Shown here: positions 53,812 through 63,631 of the stretch, piece after piece
Numbering within the stretch: position 1 is the first letter of the stretch
How the letters are laid out: the number at the start of each line of letters is the position of its first letter
Source: Paracidovorax konjaci
GTDB lineage: Bacteria > Pseudomonadota > Gammaproteobacteria > Burkholderiales > Burkholderiaceae_C
Direction of reading: 5' to 3'
Assembly: GCF_900112675.1 (NCBI RefSeq)
Contig: NZ_FOMQ01000005.1
Location: 310,001 to 374,000, forward strand
Length of the DNA: 64,000 nt
Position numbers and translations under genes: made by a program
Notes under the pieces: generated by a model
Seen by the model: the letters and a program-made list of their open reading frames with translations, nothing else
Database searches by the model: none
Told to the model about the DNA's origin: nothing

Positions 53812-54813
53812 TCAGAACGGCGCGTCGTCGTCCTCCGCCCCGGCTGTGGCGGCAGCCGCAGCGGTTACTGCAGGCGCGGCAGGGGCATCGGCGCGGGCGC
53901 CCGGCACGGCGGCGGGGCCGTCCAGGCCGGTGCGCCCCTCGCCGCCCAGCGCCTCGATCAGGTCCGGGATCATCCTGGAGAGTTCGCCGGTGGCGATCGC
54001 CACGTCGGTGTCGAAGCCGCTGTCGTCCTGGCCCCGGCCCTCGAACACCGTGTCGAGGAACGACACCTTCTTGATCTGCAGCCCCTCGGTGAGCACGAAG
54101 GCGACGCGGTCGTCCCAGCTCATCGCGAGCTTGGTGGGCAGCTTGCCGGCGGCGATGTGCTCGCGGATCTCGTCGATGTCCAGCGGGTGGCGGGCGTAGC
54201 GCACCACGGCCTTGGATTCGTCGGCGCTCTTCAGCTCGCACTCGCGGTCCACGCTGAAGCCCACGGGGGGCTCCTGCTCCTTGAGCCAGTGCGCCATCGC
54301 GGCCTGCGGCGCGGTCTGCGTGTCCACCAGCGAGACCGACAGGCCCGGCAGCGCTTCCACCAGCAGGGTGACCACCTCGTCGGCGCGGCCCTGGCTGCCG
54401 GTGTCCAGCACCAGCAGGCGCGCCTCGGGATCGATCCAGACCCACATCGAGCCCTGCTTCGTGAAGGCCATGGGCAGCAGGTCGAGCTTGGCCTCGTCCT
54501 TCAGGTCGCGGGTTTCCTTCTTGCCGGGCTTGCGGCCGGTCTCGCGCTCGATGCGCGCGGCCTTCTCCTTGACCCGGCGCGCCAGCACCGAGCCCGGGAG
54601 CATCTTGGATTCGGCCATGAAGCGCAGGATCCAGTGCCCGCCCACCGATTCGGCGAGCGCGCCGTGGGCGTCGCCGCGCGGCGGGACCCAGCCGACGGAT
54701 TTTTCCTGGGTGGCGCCGCATTCCACGAACGGGGTACGGGCCAGGGCTTCTTCGAGTTGCGGCAGCTCCGCATGCCATTCGGCGATGCGGTAGACGATCA
54801 TGTTCTTGAACAC
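53812..54813 (-). CDS. rdgC: Recombination-associated protein RdgC
   Basis: 333 residues. RdgC is a ring-shaped dimer that coats DNA and restrains RecA. The start is GTG at 54813, giving the family N-terminus (V)FKNMIVYRI, with AAGGAATC eight bases upstream; the ATG at 54801 is less likely. FVECGATQEKSVGWVPPR, LDIDEIREHIAAGKLPTKLA and WDDRVAFVLTEGLQIKKVSF are conserved. The last ~40 residues are an Ala/Pro/Asp tail. Confidence 0.95.
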   Translation of the reverse strand: MFKNMIVYRIAEWHAELPQLEEALARTPFVECGATQEKSVGWVPPRGDAHGALAESVGGHWILRFMAESKMLPGSVLARRVKEKAARIERETGRKPGKKETRDLKDEAKLDLLPMAFTKQGSMWVWIDPEARLLVLDTGSQGRADEVVTLLVEALPGLSVSLVDTQTAPQAAMAHWLKEQEPPVGFSVDRECELKSADESKAVVRYARHPLDIDEIREHIAAGKLPTKLAMSWDDRVAFVLTEGLQIKKVSFLDTVFEGRGQDDSGFDTDVAIATGELSRMIPDLIEALGGEGRTGLDGPAAVPGARADAPAAPAVTAAAAATAGAEDDDAPF

Positions 54814-55199
54814 GGGGAGATTCCTTTGGTGCGTTGCGCCCGCCATGGGCAAAGGGCCCGGGCGCGCGCCGGCAGCGGTGCCGGCCGAGGGCCGCCATTG
54901 TCGTTGCTGCACGCGGCCCGCTGCCGGCCCGGGGCCGCCCGGGCGGCCCGGGCGGCCCGGCGCGGGGGGCTTTTCTCCCCGATCGCTCCTGATTCAATAG
55001 CAAACTATTCAATGGAATCGGCGGCATGGTGCTCGCCCGGGCCCCAATCGCTCCGGCAGCGCAACAAAACCCCGCAACAACTTTACACAGCCATACGCAC
55101 CCCTCATGGGGCCGAAACATGGCCCGCCGACACTGCCTTCAACCGCCGCACGAACCTACCGCGACGGCAACGCCCCCCGGGGCACGAAAGGACACCTCC
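54814..55199. other. Intergenic region between rdgC and the Spy-like gene
   Basis: 386 bases with no supported gene. A very GC-rich stretch (54900–54970) is followed by repeat copy 3 and an AT-richer segment near 55070–55090 that probably holds the promoter of the Spy-like gene. Confidence 0.6.
54996..55029 (+). repeat. Repeated intergenic element, copy 3
   Basis: AATAGCAAACTATTCAATGG followed by AATCGGCGGCATGG; near-identical to copies at 20836 and 57071. Reversed, it lies about 190 bases upstream of rdgC. Confidence 0.6.
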
Positions 55200-55790
55200 A
55201 TGACCGCCCGTTTCCTGCAACGACGCATCGCTTCCGCCACCGCTGCCGCCGCCCTGATGGCCGCCCTGGCCGTGCCGGCCTTCGCCCAGCCCGCCCCCGT
55301 GGCACCGCCCCCCGCCGGCGCCGCCGCGCCGGGCGCCGAGCGCCCGCACCGCATGCCCAGCCCCGAGGAGCGCCAGGCCCGCATGGCCCGGCACGCCGAG
55401 GCCCTCAAGCAGAAGCTGCAGCTCACGCCGGCGCAGCAGCCGGCCTGGGACGCCTTCACCGCCGCCATGCAGCCGCAGGGCCCGCGCCCGGCCCGCCTGG
55501 ATGCGCAGGGCCTGGACCAACTGACCACGCCCGAGCGCATCGACCGCATGCGGGCCCTGCGCGCCCAGCGCAGCGCCGAGGCCGACCGCCGCGACGACGC
55601 TGTGAAGACCTTCTACGCCGCGCTCAACCCGGCGCAGCAGAAGGTGTTCGACCAGGAAAGCCGGCGCATGCATGGCCACGACGGCATGCGCGGCAAGGAC
55701 GGCCGCCCCGGGCGGGACGGCAAGCCCGGCGGCCATGGGGCCCACGGCGAGCGCGCTCCGGCACCGCCCGCTCCCCCCGCGTCGCGTTGA
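55200..55790 (+). CDS. Spy/CpxP-like LTXXQ periplasmic protein with collagen-like tail
   Basis: 196 residues. A signal peptide ends at VPAFAQ; the body is helical with the LTPAQQPAWDAF motif (LTxxQ) and a second NPAQQKVFDQES, as in Spy/CpxP envelope-stress chaperones. The last ~35 residues are unusual: Gly at every third position for eight triplets (GMRGKDGRPGRDGKPGG and on), resembling a collagen-like stretch. The ATG at 55200 with AAAGGA upstream is chosen because the signal peptide begins there. Confidence 0.82.
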   Translation: MTARFLQRRIASATAAAALMAALAVPAFAQPAPVAPPPAGAAAPGAERPHRMPSPEERQARMARHAEALKQKLQLTPAQQPAWDAFTAAMQPQGPRPARLDAQGLDQLTTPERIDRMRALRAQRSAEADRRDDAVKTFYAALNPAQQKVFDQESRRMHGHDGMRGKDGRPGRDGKPGGHGAHGERAPAPPAPPASR

Positions 55791-55919
55791 TGCCCACCAT
55801 GGGCGGCGGCCGCTGTTGACGCGGTTGCCGCCTACATGGAGGCTCCCAGACCCTGTCCTACAGTGGGTTACACGGATTGTGTAACCTCACGGTCGCGTAC
55901 AAAACTGGGAATTCACAAC

Positions 55920-56507
55920 ATGCCTCATCCATTCACGAAGCGCTCCCGCGCCGCCCTGGCGGCCCGGAGCGCTTTTTTCATGCTGGCCGCCACGGCCGCC
56001 CTCGGCGTCCAGGCACAGACCGCCAACGCCCCGACCCCTTCGGTCTACGTCCAGGGAGGCTGGGCCGAGCACCAGACCGACTCCGCCACCGTGGGCGTCA
56101 CCCTGCCCTGGGCTTCCTGGCGCAGCGAACTCCTGGGCCACGAGGTGCGCGGCTACTGGGACATCTACGCCAGCCGCTGGTCGTTCGATGCGGTGCCGGG
56201 CGGCGCGAGCCACACCACCCTGGTCGGCGTGACCCCCACCTTCCGCCTGCGCCCCGACAACGGCCGCTCGGCCTTCTTCTGGGAGGGCGGCGTCGGCGTG
56301 ACCTACATGGACAAGCGCTTCCACACGCCCGAGAAGGAATTCAGCACCCGCTACAACTTCGCTACCCACCTGGGCCTGGGCTACAGCCTGGGTGCCCGGC
56401 GCGAGCACGAAGTGATGCTGCGGGTGCAGCACCTCTCCAACGCCGGCATCAAGAAGCCCAACCCGGGCGACAACTTCCTCCAGGTGCGCTACGCGTACCA
56501 CTTCTGA
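55920..56507 (+). CDS. pagL: Lipid A 3-O-deacylase PagL
   Basis: 195 residues: signal peptide (ending near VQAQT) and an eight-stranded outer-membrane barrel ending in an aromatic residue (YAYHF). The catalytic pair lies in LRVQHLSNAGIKKPNPG (His and Ser as HxS), as in PagL. Removes the 3-O-acyl chain from lipid A, reducing endotoxicity. The start at 55920 begins the signal peptide. Monocistronic with its own terminator. Confidence 0.9.
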   Translation: MPHPFTKRSRAALAARSAFFMLAATAALGVQAQTANAPTPSVYVQGGWAEHQTDSATVGVTLPWASWRSELLGHEVRGYWDIYASRWSFDAVPGGASHTTLVGVTPTFRLRPDNGRSAFFWEGGVGVTYMDKRFHTPEKEFSTRYNFATHLGLGYSLGARREHEVMLRVQHLSNAGIKKPNPGDNFLQVRYAYHF

Positions 56508-56544
56508 CCCGCCCGGGCCCCTGCGCCCTGCCGCCTTCCCCTCC

Positions 56545-56569
56545 AGCCCCGCACCGCGGGGCTTTTTTG
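56545..56569 (+). terminator. Intrinsic terminator of pagL
   Basis: AGCCCCGC–acc–GCGGGGCT (56545–56563) followed by TTTTTG. Confidence 0.92.
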
Positions 56570-56760
56570 TGCCCGCTGCCATCGCCGCCCGCAGCCCCGC
56601 CTGTGGATAACGCTGGGGATGCTTGCGGAGCAACTGCGGGCTTATCCACAGCCGCGGGCCGATGGCCGAAGTTGTTATCGCCGGGCGCGCGCCGTCACCC
56701 GACCTTCCACCACAGGGTTCCGAGCACCCCAAGTCCGCGCCCGCATTGGGAAAAAGCCGC

Positions 56761-56836
56761 TTGTCCACACGAAGTGGGTGCCCTTACTACTATTCCTATG
56801 GATTGATAAAAGCCTTAGAGGAATAACAGAACATCC
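56761..56836 (+). other. Origin-like unwinding module 1 (DnaA box, 14-bp spacer, DnaA-trio, AT-rich)
   Basis: TTGTCCACA, 14 bases (56770–56783), TTACTACTATTCCTATGG, then GATTGATAAAAGCC. The preceding bases GGGAAAAAGCCGC match module 2 closely (56748 versus 57289). Confidence 0.72.
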
Positions 56837-57070
56837 GGACACCGGGGCGCCTTGGAGGGTTGGGAAAGGCGAAAGACACCTTCCCCCGGCCGGATGGAGA
56901 CGGCAGCGTCTGGCGGGGTGTGGAAAGGGAGGCGGTCTGGGGCGCGTTTGGCGTACACCGGCCGGGCTGGCGCGGGTACTTTCCCGGGCGCCCGCCGGCC
57001 TGGCCACGGAGTGCCGGGCCAGGCCGGCGGCCCCCACGACCGGGCGCGTTGCCGCCGTTCACTATATTTT

Positions 57071-57106
57071 TGATAGCAAACTATCGAATGGATCCGGCGG
57101 CATGGA
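57071..57106 (+). repeat. Repeated intergenic element, copy 4 (between the two origin-like modules)
   Basis: TGATAGCAAACTATCGAATG followed by GATCCGGCGGCATGGA. Almost identical to copy 1 near parA (one base different in the core). Confidence 0.6.
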
Positions 57107-57302
57107 GGGCTTTTCATCCCCAACCCCTGCGGCAGGCCCTTCCCAGGACAAGTCTGGGGACATTTCCCGCACAACCGGCCGCTTGTCCACAGCAGCGGAC
57201 CGTTTCCGGGATTTGTCCCCGCCGGATGGACAGCGGCAGCCCCCACCCACCCACAGGGTTGGCACACAGCCAAGTCCCTTGTCGCGCAACGGAAAAATCC
57301 GG

Positions 57303-57374
57303 TTGTCCACAGAACGGGGCGGTGCTTACTACTACGACTATGTTTTTATAAAGACATCAAGAAGAAAACAGGAG
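57303..57374 (+). other. Origin-like unwinding module 2
   Basis: TTGTCCACA, 14 bases (57312–57325), TTACTACTACGACTATG, then TTTTTATAAAGACATCAAG. Same spacing and order as module 1, 542 bp away. Confidence 0.72.
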
Positions 57375-57646
57375 AAGAGCGCCGGGGCATCCGTCCGGGC
57401 AGGACGGGCATGCATCCGCGTCGCCGGGCAGACAGGGGAATCCCAGGGGATCGGTGCCACGGGATGGGCCAGAGGCCTGGAGATCCACGCGGCGCTTCTG
57501 CAGGGCATGGGAGGGCCGTGGAGGGCCTGACAAGCGCTGCCTGAGGGGGGGCAGTGGGGCGGAGGGGTTCGGCCCTGGACGGCGCTCTGAGGCGGCGGGC
57601 CAGGCCCCGGCTTGCCCGCGCGGCCGGGCCAGGCCCCGTCAGGCGG

Positions 57647-60600
57647 TCAGGCCGCAGGCTGCCGGGCGTCCGCCAGGAAGGTTTCGAGGGCCGCCACGGG
57701 CAGCGGCCGGCTGAAGAAGTAGCCCTGGTAGGCGAGGCAGCCCGCGCGCTCCAGCCGCTCGCGCTGCTCGGCGGTCTCCACGCCCTCGGCGATCACGTCC
57801 AGCCCGAGGCTGCGCGAGAGCGCGATGATCGTGTCCACGATGGCCGCGTCGTTCGGGTCGGTCAGCAGGTCGCGCACGAAGCTCTGGTCGATCTTGAGCT
57901 GGTCGAGCGGCATGCGCTTGAGGTAGCTGAGCGACGAGTAACCGGTGCCGAAGTCGTCCAGCGAGAAGCCCACGCCGTGCGCGCGCAGCGCCGACATGGT
58001 GGCGATGGTGGTTTCCATGTCCTCGACGAACAGGCTCTCGGTGAGTTCGAGCTTGAGGCGGGCGGCGGGCGCCCCGGTCATGGCGATGGCGCGCGCCACG
58101 TCGTCCACGAAGGCCTCGTGGTGGAACTGCCGCGAACTCACGTTCACCGCCATGCTGAGGTGCGCCCGGCCGGGCTCGCCCTGCCAGCGCGCGAGCTGGG
58201 CGCAGGCCGTGTGCAGCACCCAGCGGCCCAGCGGCAGCACGAGGCCGGTCTCCTCGGCCAGCGGGATGAATTCGCCGGGCGAGACCATGCCGCGCTGCGG
58301 ATGCGGCCAGCGCACCAGCGCCTCGACGCCGGTGACGCGGCCCTGGTGGTCCACCTGCGGCTGGTAGTGCAGCGCGAACTGCTCGCGCGCCAGGGCGGTG
58401 CGCAGGTCGTTTTCCAGCTCGGCGCGCGCCGTGACCACGGCCTGCATGCCCGGGTCGAAGAAGCGCAGCGTGTTGCGGCCCGCGGTCTTGGCCTGGTACA
58501 TGGCCAGGTCGGCCTGCTTGAGCAGCTCGCCCACGGTGGTGGCGCGCGCATCGCTGAACGGCGCCACGCCGATGCTGGGCGTGCTGCGGTAGTGGTAGCC
58601 CTGCAGCACGTAGGGCGTGGCCAGCACCGCCAGGATCTTCTCGCCCACGGTGCGGGCGCTCATGGCCAGCTCTTCGGGGCGCGCGCTCAGGGCTTCGATC
58701 ATCACCACGAACTCGTCGCCGCCCAGGCGGGCCACGGTGTCCACCGAGCGCACGCAGGTGTTCAGGCGCGCGGCCACCTGCTGCAGCAGCACGTCGCCCT
58801 GGTCGTGGCCCAGGGTGTCGTTGAGGGTCTTGAAGTTGTCCAGGTCGATGAACAGCAGCGCGCCGCCCTGGCGGCGCCGCTGCGCCGTGGCCAGCGCCTG
58901 GCGCATGCGGTCCATGAGCAGCATGCGGTTGGGCAGGCCGGTGAGCGAGTCGTAGAACGCGAGCCGCTGGATCTCGCGCTCGGTGGCCTTGCGCTGCCCG
59001 ATGTCGGTGTTGATCGCGAGGATGGCGTCCGGCTGGCCCTGCTCGCCCTTCACGAGCGTCCAGCGGCCCTCCACGTCCAGGCGGCGCCCGTCGCGGTGGA
59101 ACTGCACGATCTCGCCGGTCCACTCGCCCTGCTTGCGCGTCGTGCCGGTCGCGCGCAGGAATTCCTGCGTGTCCTGGTAGAGCAGCGTGGCGATGGACTG
59201 GCCGGTCGCCTCCTCGCGCTTCCACCCGTAGAGCCGCTCGGCGCCTTCGTTCCAGAAGGTGATGCGGTGGTCGAGGTCGCGCACGATGATCGCGTCGCGC
59301 GCCTTGTCCAGCAGCGAGGCCTGGCGCCGGATGTGCGCGTCCGAGGCCTGGCGCGCCATCTCGGCGGCGGCCCGCGCCGCGAAGATGCGCAGCGTGGAAA
59401 CCACCATGCCCGGCTGCTGCAGGGGCTCGCGGAAGACGACGAAGATCAGCCCGATGGCCCGGCCTTCGGTGTCGCGCAGCTGCAGGCCCACGTAGGCCTG
59501 CGCGCCCAGCCGCGCCACGGGCGAGCTGGGGTACAGCTCGGCGATGCCGTGCGGTATGACGCATTCGGTCTCGTTCACGAGGCGCAGGCTCGGTGTGCCT
59601 TCGAGCCCGTATTCGGCGTTGGGCTGGACCACGCCCTCCTCCACGCGCGAGAGCGTCACCGCGCGCGGCAATTGCCCCGCCGGCTGCGGCAGCAGCCGCG
59701 TGACGCAGCCGGCCTGTGCGCCCAGCGCGTCGCACATGTGGCTGGCGAGCTGCTTGAAGAACTGGGTGCCGGTGCTGGCCGACACGGCGGCCGCGGCCTT
59801 GAGCACCACGGCCTGCAGGCGCTGCTGGTCCTGGCGCGTGCGCAAGCTGCCCAGCCCGAAGGCGATGTCGTTGGCGAGCTGCTGGAGCAGCTCGGCCTCT
59901 TCGGCGCCGGTCTCCAGCACCGTCTCTGGGTAGAGGGTGAGCAGGCCGAACACCTGCTCGGCATCGCGCAGCGGCAGGCTGATGACGGCCGGCAGGCCCA
60001 GCTGCGCGAGCGGCCGCGCCCACACGTCGGCCAGGGGCGCGCGCTGCACGTCGTGCACGATCACGGGCCGGCCGCTGCGCAGCGCCTCGCCCGAGGGGCC
60101 GGGGCTGTGCGGCGTCCAGGGCGCGCCCGGGGCGCCGATGGGGCGCAATGTTTCCACGCCCACGGTGGTGAGGCCCGACCAGGCCACGGGCTCGATGCTC
60201 TGGCGCTCGGCGCCCGCGGCGTTCCAGCGGCGCACCATGCCCACCCAGGCGCTGCGGAACCCGCCCACCTCGCGGGCGATGCGGCACACCTCCGAGAGCA
60301 GCGCCGCCTCGCCGGTGGCGCGCACCAGGGCCTCGTTGCAGGCGCTCAGCAGCCGCTGCACGGTGCCCACGCGCGCCAGTTCGCGCTCCACGCGCATGCG
60401 CTGCGTCACGTCGGTGGCCAGCACCTGGCGAGCCGACAGGCCATTGAAGGTGATGTCGCCCGCGTACACCTCCATGTCGATGAAGGTGCCGTCCTTCTTG
60501 ACGTGGCGGCGGTGGACCGCGTCGCGCCGCACGCCGGGCGCCAGCGCGCGCGCCTCGAGCTCGTTGGCGGCCCGGTCCTCCTCGGGCCAGAACTGCACGG

Positions 60601-62161
60601 TGGTCATGCGCAGCAGCTCGGCCTCGCTGTAGCCGTAATGGCGCACCATCGCCCGGTTCACGGCCAGGATGCGCAGGCTGCCGCGCTCGTAGACCCACAT
60701 GGGCTGGGGATGGGCATCGAAGAGCGCGCGGTACTGCTGCTCGGAAGCGCTCAGCTGCGCGGCATAGCTGCGCAGCTGCAGCATCGCGCCCAGCGATTCG
60801 GCCAGGATCTGCACATAGGCCACGTGGCGCTGCGAGAAGGTGAACAGCGGATCGGCGTTCACCTTGAGCATGCCCAGCACGGTCTCGCCCGCGCGCAGCG
60901 GTGCGGCGACGAAGGACAGCGCACCGTGCCGGCCGCCGTCGGTGGCCATCGAGGCATGGGCCAGCGAATGCTTGCCGTCCCCGTGGAGGACGGTCTCGCC
61001 CGATTCGAGCTGGTGCCACAGCGGGTAGCCCAGCACGGGGCGGATCTCGTGCAGCGGGGCCGCGTGGCGGCCGATGCTCGCGCGCACGCGAAGCCGGTCG
61101 CCCTCGCGCAGCACCACCATCGCGCCGTGGGCATCGGCCAGGTCCATGGCCGTGCGCGCCACCAGCTGCAGCACCTCGTCCAGAGGCAGGTCGGGCGCGC
61201 TCATGCGCTGCTGCACGCGCACCAGCTCGGCATGGGCGCTCGCGTCGCGCTGCGCCTGCAGCGCGCTCTGCTTCTGGGCGCTGATGTCGGTCATGCCGCC
61301 CACCATGCGCATGGCCAGGCCCTCGTCGTCGCGGATCACGAATCCGCGGTCGCGCACCCAGGCATAGCTGCCGTCCTGGCGGCGGAAGCGGTATTCGTCG
61401 GTCCAGTGGCGCGCCGTGCCCTCGATGGCCGCATGGATGCCCTCCAGCACCATGTCGCTGTCGTCGGGGTGCAGGCGCTGGGTCCAGGAGGTGCTGTCGT
61501 GCGGCAGCGTCTGCAGCGGCACGCCGAAGAGCGTCTCCATGCCCTCGTTCCACCACATCGAATCGTCGGTGAGGTTCCAGTCCCAGATCGCATCGGCCGT
61601 GGCGCGCGCCACGAGGTGGAAGCGCTCCTCGGACAGCGCGCGGTCCTGCGCGCGGCGGGCCATGCTGCGGCGCTGGCGGCGCACTTCCAGCAGCGCCATC
61701 GCCTGGCTGGCGATGGCCTGCAGGGCTTCGAGCTGTGCCCCCTGCAGGGCACGCGGGGAGGTGTCCATCACCACCACGGCGCCCAGCACCAGCCCTTCGG
61801 CGGTGGCGAGCGGCATGCAGGCGGCCATGCGCACGCGGGGCGGCCCCTGCACCAGCGGATGGTCGCGCAGCACGGGGTGGGTGCTCGCGTCCTGCACCTG
61901 CGCCAGCCGGCCGTCCTGCGCCAGCGCGCACAGCGCATGCGCGCCGGCGAGGTGCTGCAGCGACGCGACCGGCATGCCGACGCTGGCCTTGAACCACTCG
62001 CGGTCGGCGTCCACGAAGCCGATGGCCGCCAGCGGCGCGCCGCACAGATGCGCGGCCAGCCGGGCGAGCTGGTCGAAAGACTCTTCGGTGGCGGTGTCGA
62101 GGACGGCGCACGCATGCAGCGCGTCCAGGCGCCGGCAGACCGTGTCCGAACGGGAGCCCAT
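57647..62161 (-). CDS. Multi-sensor GGDEF/EAL cyclic-di-GMP protein
   Basis: About 1504 residues from the ATG at 62161 (a GTG at 62281 would add 40 Pro/Ala-rich residues). Domain order by eye: GAF (about 10–150), PAS (175–305, WDWNLTDDSMWWNEGME), GAF (320–460), PAS (485–615), GAF (620–765), GAF (790–945), PAS (960–1080, ITFWNEGAERLYGW), GGDEF (1085–1245; RLGGDEFVVM intact) and EAL (1260–1504; GVEALVRWPHP, LKLELTESLFVEDMET, DDFGTGYSSLSYLK). Both catalytic motifs look complete, so it could make and break c-di-GMP. No membrane helices, so it is cytosolic. Single gene next to the origin-like region. Confidence 0.92.
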   Translation of the reverse strand: MGSRSDTVCRRLDALHACAVLDTATEESFDQLARLAAHLCGAPLAAIGFVDADREWFKASVGMPVASLQHLAGAHALCALAQDGRLAQVQDASTHPVLRDHPLVQGPPRVRMAACMPLATAEGLVLGAVVVMDTSPRALQGAQLEALQAIASQAMALLEVRRQRRSMARRAQDRALSEERFHLVARATADAIWDWNLTDDSMWWNEGMETLFGVPLQTLPHDSTSWTQRLHPDDSDMVLEGIHAAIEGTARHWTDEYRFRRQDGSYAWVRDRGFVIRDDEGLAMRMVGGMTDISAQKQSALQAQRDASAHAELVRVQQRMSAPDLPLDEVLQLVARTAMDLADAHGAMVVLREGDRLRVRASIGRHAAPLHEIRPVLGYPLWHQLESGETVLHGDGKHSLAHASMATDGGRHGALSFVAAPLRAGETVLGMLKVNADPLFTFSQRHVAYVQILAESLGAMLQLRSYAAQLSASEQQYRALFDAHPQPMWVYERGSLRILAVNRAMVRHYGYSEAELLRMTTVQFWPEEDRAANELEARALAPGVRRDAVHRRHVKKDGTFIDMEVYAGDITFNGLSARQVLATDVTQRMRVERELARVGTVQRLLSACNEALVRATGEAALLSEVCRIAREVGGFRSAWVGMVRRWNAAGAERQSIEPVAWSGLTTVGVETLRPIGAPGAPWTPHSPGPSGEALRSGRPVIVHDVQRAPLADVWARPLAQLGLPAVISLPLRDAEQVFGLLTLYPETVLETGAEEAELLQQLANDIAFGLGSLRTRQDQQRLQAVVLKAAAAVSASTGTQFFKQLASHMCDALGAQAGCVTRLLPQPAGQLPRAVTLSRVEEGVVQPNAEYGLEGTPSLRLVNETECVIPHGIAELYPSSPVARLGAQAYVGLQLRDTEGRAIGLIFVVFREPLQQPGMVVSTLRIFAARAAAEMARQASDAHIRRQASLLDKARDAIIVRDLDHRITFWNEGAERLYGWKREEATGQSIATLLYQDTQEFLRATGTTRKQGEWTGEIVQFHRDGRRLDVEGRWTLVKGEQGQPDAILAINTDIGQRKATEREIQRLAFYDSLTGLPNRMLLMDRMRQALATAQRRRQGGALLFIDLDNFKTLNDTLGHDQGDVLLQQVAARLNTCVRSVDTVARLGGDEFVVMIEALSARPEELAMSARTVGEKILAVLATPYVLQGYHYRSTPSIGVAPFSDARATTVGELLKQADLAMYQAKTAGRNTLRFFDPGMQAVVTARAELENDLRTALAREQFALHYQPQVDHQGRVTGVEALVRWPHPQRGMVSPGEFIPLAEETGLVLPLGRWVLHTACAQLARWQGEPGRAHLSMAVNVSSRQFHHEAFVDDVARAIAMTGAPAARLKLELTESLFVEDMETTIATMSALRAHGVGFSLDDFGTGYSSLSYLKRMPLDQLKIDQSFVRDLLTDPNDAAIVDTIIALSRSLGLDVIAEGVETAEQRERLERAGCLAYQGYFFSRPLPVAALETFLADARQPAA

Positions 62162-62405
62162 GGTCAGTGCACCGGCCCGCCGCACGGGGTCCGGCGCCCC
62201 GGGCGGGGCGGTGTCGGAAGCAGTGGCGGCGGCACCTGCATGGTTGGGCGAGGACGGGGTGGGGTGGCGTGGACGCGCCACCCGTGCCGGGGCAGCACGG
62301 AAAGGCGCGGATGTTTCCGAATGCTACACCGGCCCACCCGCTGACCGGTTCCACGAAAACGTGGAATCCGCCCAGAAAACAACAGCCGGGCGACCGGGGC
62401 GCGCT

Positions 62406-63536
<1,131 letters not shown>

Positions 63537-63631
63537 GGGCGCCGATTGTCGCGCCCCCGGCCGGCAGTCCCCTGCGCGGGCCCGAACCCGCCAGCCCCAG
63601 GCCAGCGGACGCCGCAGGGGGCGCCGAACCC

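Larger units (their letters stand above)
56584..57375. other. Candidate replication-origin region with two origin-like modules
   Basis: Gene-free stretch inside the 1.1-kb gap 56508–57646. DnaA boxes: TGTGGATAA (56602–56610), TTATCCACA (56642–56650), TTGTCCACA (56761–56769, 57183–57191, 57303–57311). Twice, a TTGTCCACA box is followed by exactly 14 GC-rich bases and then TTACTACTA (56784 and 57326), the complement of a DnaA-trio, and an AT-rich run. This is the box–spacer–trio layout of bacterial unwinding regions. dnaA itself is not in the window, so chromosomal oriC identity is unproven. Short open frames here have no coding character; nothing recognised in 57376–57646. Confidence 0.75.

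Noticed and set aside
51040-55203. 1387-codon plus-strand open frame spanning DUF6152, FAD oxidase and rdgC
   Set aside because: Antisense to three recognisable genes; low-complexity translation.
56619-57530. Several open frames inside the origin-like region
   Set aside because: They run through DnaA boxes, hairpins and the repeat element and show no coding bias or family motif.
57554-62344. 1596-codon open frame on the plus strand opposite the GGDEF/EAL gene
   Set aside because: High-GC antisense shadow: His/Arg/Ala/Gly-rich product without motifs, while the minus frame has clear domains.
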